This document shows, in pieces, positions 5,930-6,958 of a stretch of 6,958 nucleotides of DNA; position 1 is the first letter of the stretch, and every line of letters starts with the position of its first letter. The position numbers and the translations under genes were made by a program. Source of the DNA: Nitrososphaerota archaeon (GTDB taxonomy: Archaea; Thermoproteota; Nitrososphaeria; Nitrososphaerales; Nitrosopumilaceae); assembly GCA_028867395.1 (NCBI GenBank), contig JAGWGO010000082.1:1-6958 (forward strand). The letters run 5' to 3'. The notes beneath the pieces are model-generated. The model saw nothing but the letters and a program-made list of their open reading frames with translations, did no database searches and was not told where the DNA came from.

Positions 5930-6826
5930 ATGTCAAGCAAGGCTTTCTTCCTTGTCTTTTTATCATCAATTCTTGTCTCTTGTACAATTCTTATTCATCC
6001 AGCATATGCAGATACCTTCAATGATTATCAGAGTGCGACCTTTCTTGCCAAAATTTCAGAGGTTAAAGTTGAGACAAGCTTGATAGCGACACATGCTGGA
6101 AACAAGGACGCTCTCAATTATTATGAAAACTTGTTGAACAAGTACTGGACTCTAAACGATACAAGAGAATTGGCCTTACGCAACCCTCAACTTGCTGGCC
6201 TCATCTCAGCTGCAATAAACGATACCATCTCTGAAGCCCAAGATGATAATGGTGACAAGGCATATTCTGATTACTTTGACATTGCAGGCTATATGGAGCA
6301 AGCAGGAGTAGTAAGAGTTGATCCTACCCCATTAAACAATGCCACCATCCAGGCAATGGCCATCTCAATGGTTCTCAGGGAATCACTTGAAAGATACGGA
6401 GACGCAATAAACTCTCCGCAACTTGCCAACATTTCGCCAGATATGAGTAACGCAGTACAATCAAACAGCGCAATTCCAACAGGAAAGCAAAAAATTGTAA
6501 ACGAGTTTGCGTATGAAAATTCCAAGGAACTTTCCGATGAGGCATCTCAAATGTTTGATCAATTCATCACGCACAACTATAACGGGGTCTACAATGACAA
6601 GATCTCAAGTTTCATGACAAAATACGTCTCAGATCTTGGTAGTGCCGCGGATCCTAATACTCTAGTTTCAGATGTTGTTACTGGAATATACCCTAATTTC
6701 GTGACAGGATATGGTATGAACTTAGAGTCAATTCCTGAGTTTCCAATTCCTCTGCTTGCTGTAGTAGCTATGATATCTGCAGCAATAGCAATCACAAGAT
6801 TTGATCTGAAGAAAGTGTTTCCATAA
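5930..6826 (+). CDS. Secreted helical protein of unknown function with PEFP C-terminal tail
   Basis: A 298-residue protein I do not recognise. Residues 1-27 form a signal peptide with a likely cleavage after HPAYA. The ectodomain (about 28-265) is rich in Ala, Asp, Asn and Glu and looks almost wholly helical (for example FLAKISEVKVETSLI, ENLLNKYW, AISMVLRESLERYG, NSKELSDEASQMFDQFI). It has no cysteine, no obvious metal motif and no catalytic signature. The end is IPEFPIP (PEFP at 269-272), a hydrophobic helix at 273-289, then Arg290 and a Lys-Lys tail. This is the same anchor or sorting-type ending found in the small protein of the minus-strand operon, so the two probably share a processing and anchoring route. 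The frame extends to ATG 5912 and TTG 5909, but ATG 5930 fits the TATA box spacing and gives a cleaner signal peptide. It is divergent from the protease gene. Confidence 0.85.
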   Translation: MSSKAFFLVFLSSILVSCTILIHPAYADTFNDYQSATFLAKISEVKVETSLIATHAGNKDALNYYENLLNKYWTLNDTRELALRNPQLAGLISAAINDTISEAQDDNGDKAYSDYFDIAGYMEQAGVVRVDPTPLNNATIQAMAISMVLRESLERYGDAINSPQLANISPDMSNAVQSNSAIPTGKQKIVNEFAYENSKELSDEASQMFDQFITHNYNGVYNDKISSFMTKYVSDLGSAADPNTLVSDVVTGIYPNFVTGYGMNLESIPEFPIPLLAVVAMISAAIAITRFDLKKVFP

Positions 6827-6872
6827 TTTTCAAAGGAGATTTAAAAAATTATCAAGTGTATAGGGAGTCATC

Positions 6873-6878
6873 TTTTTT
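6873..6878 (+). terminator. T-tract terminator after the PEFP-tail gene
   Basis: Six T in a row lie about 47 bases after the TAA stop, ahead of the next promoter. This is consistent with an archaeal intrinsic terminator; no clear stem precedes it. Confidence 0.4.
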
Positions 6879-6925
6879 ACAAAATAAAATAGATTCTATG
6901 AATACTTGAGATATTTGTTGTTAGA

Positions 6926-6933
6926 CTTATATG
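6926..6933 (+). promoter_or_regulatory. TATA box (CTTATATG) for a gene starting near the window end
   Basis: The sequence GACTTATATG resembles the GACTTTTAAAT of the preceding promoter. The box lies about 25 bases before an ATG at 6954-6956, the same geometry as at 5930. It suggests a leaderless + strand gene that begins in the last five bases and runs out of the window, so nothing can be said of its product. Confidence 0.45.
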
Positions 6934-6958
6934 CATTTTAATTCGGAGCCTAGATGGG

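Noticed and set aside
5969..5986. Lipobox-like LVSC in the signal peptide of the helical PEFP-tail protein
   Set aside because: The hydrophobic stretch continues past the cysteine to a good signal peptidase I site (AYA-D), and the protein already has a C-terminal anchor; lipidation is possible but less likely.
6832..6909. Short frame from GTG 6856 after an AAAGGAGA sequence
   Set aside because: It codes only about 17 residues, the site is about 15 bases from the GTG, and a T tract runs through it; more likely the 3' untranslated end of the upstream gene.

Overview
The window looks like a chromosomal piece of an ammonia-oxidising archaeon (Nitrososphaerota/Thaumarchaeota). An acid-soil lineage such as Nitrosotalea is a reasonable but unproven guess. 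The reasons are: two secreted proteins end in a PEFP + membrane helix + basic tail, resembling the thaumarchaeal PEF-type C-terminal sorting signals; three promoters carry archaeal TATA-like boxes 20-30 bases ahead of start codons, fitting leaderless transcription; the surface proteins are Ser/Thr/Asn-rich and dense in N-glycosylation sequons; and there is a kumamolisin-type (S53) protease, a family that works at low pH. No database search was possible, so the organism is inference.

Layout, left to right. Positions 1-99 (+) hold what is probably the 3' end of a gene entering from the left. Positions 168-3949 (-) hold a tight three-gene block transcribed right to left. First comes a large surface protein (1271-3949), then a small secreted Ig-like protein with a PEFP tail (787-1302, overlapping it), then a membrane-anchored beta-sandwich protein (168-785, one base after the previous stop). 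Positions 4108-5712 (-) encode a complete S53 protease with prodomain and all catalytic residues. A 217-base divergent intergenic region (5713-5929) carries promoters for both sides. Positions 5930-6826 (+) encode a secreted, largely helical protein of unknown function with a PEFP tail. The last bases (6926-6958) look like the promoter and first codons of another + strand gene.

Taken together this is a cell-surface locus: every complete gene except the protease shows an export signal or membrane anchor, and the protease belongs to a family that usually acts outside the cell. The most notable architecture is the large surface protein. It has a roughly 200-residue glycosylation-prone stalk, an Ig-like domain related to that of the small downstream protein, and a duplicated 100-residue beta domain whose two copies flank a helical module. 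It has no C-terminal anchor of its own, whereas the protein encoded just downstream has one. A working hypothesis is that the three proteins of the block form one surface assembly and that the neighbouring acid protease processes or turns over surface protein. The sequence does not prove this.
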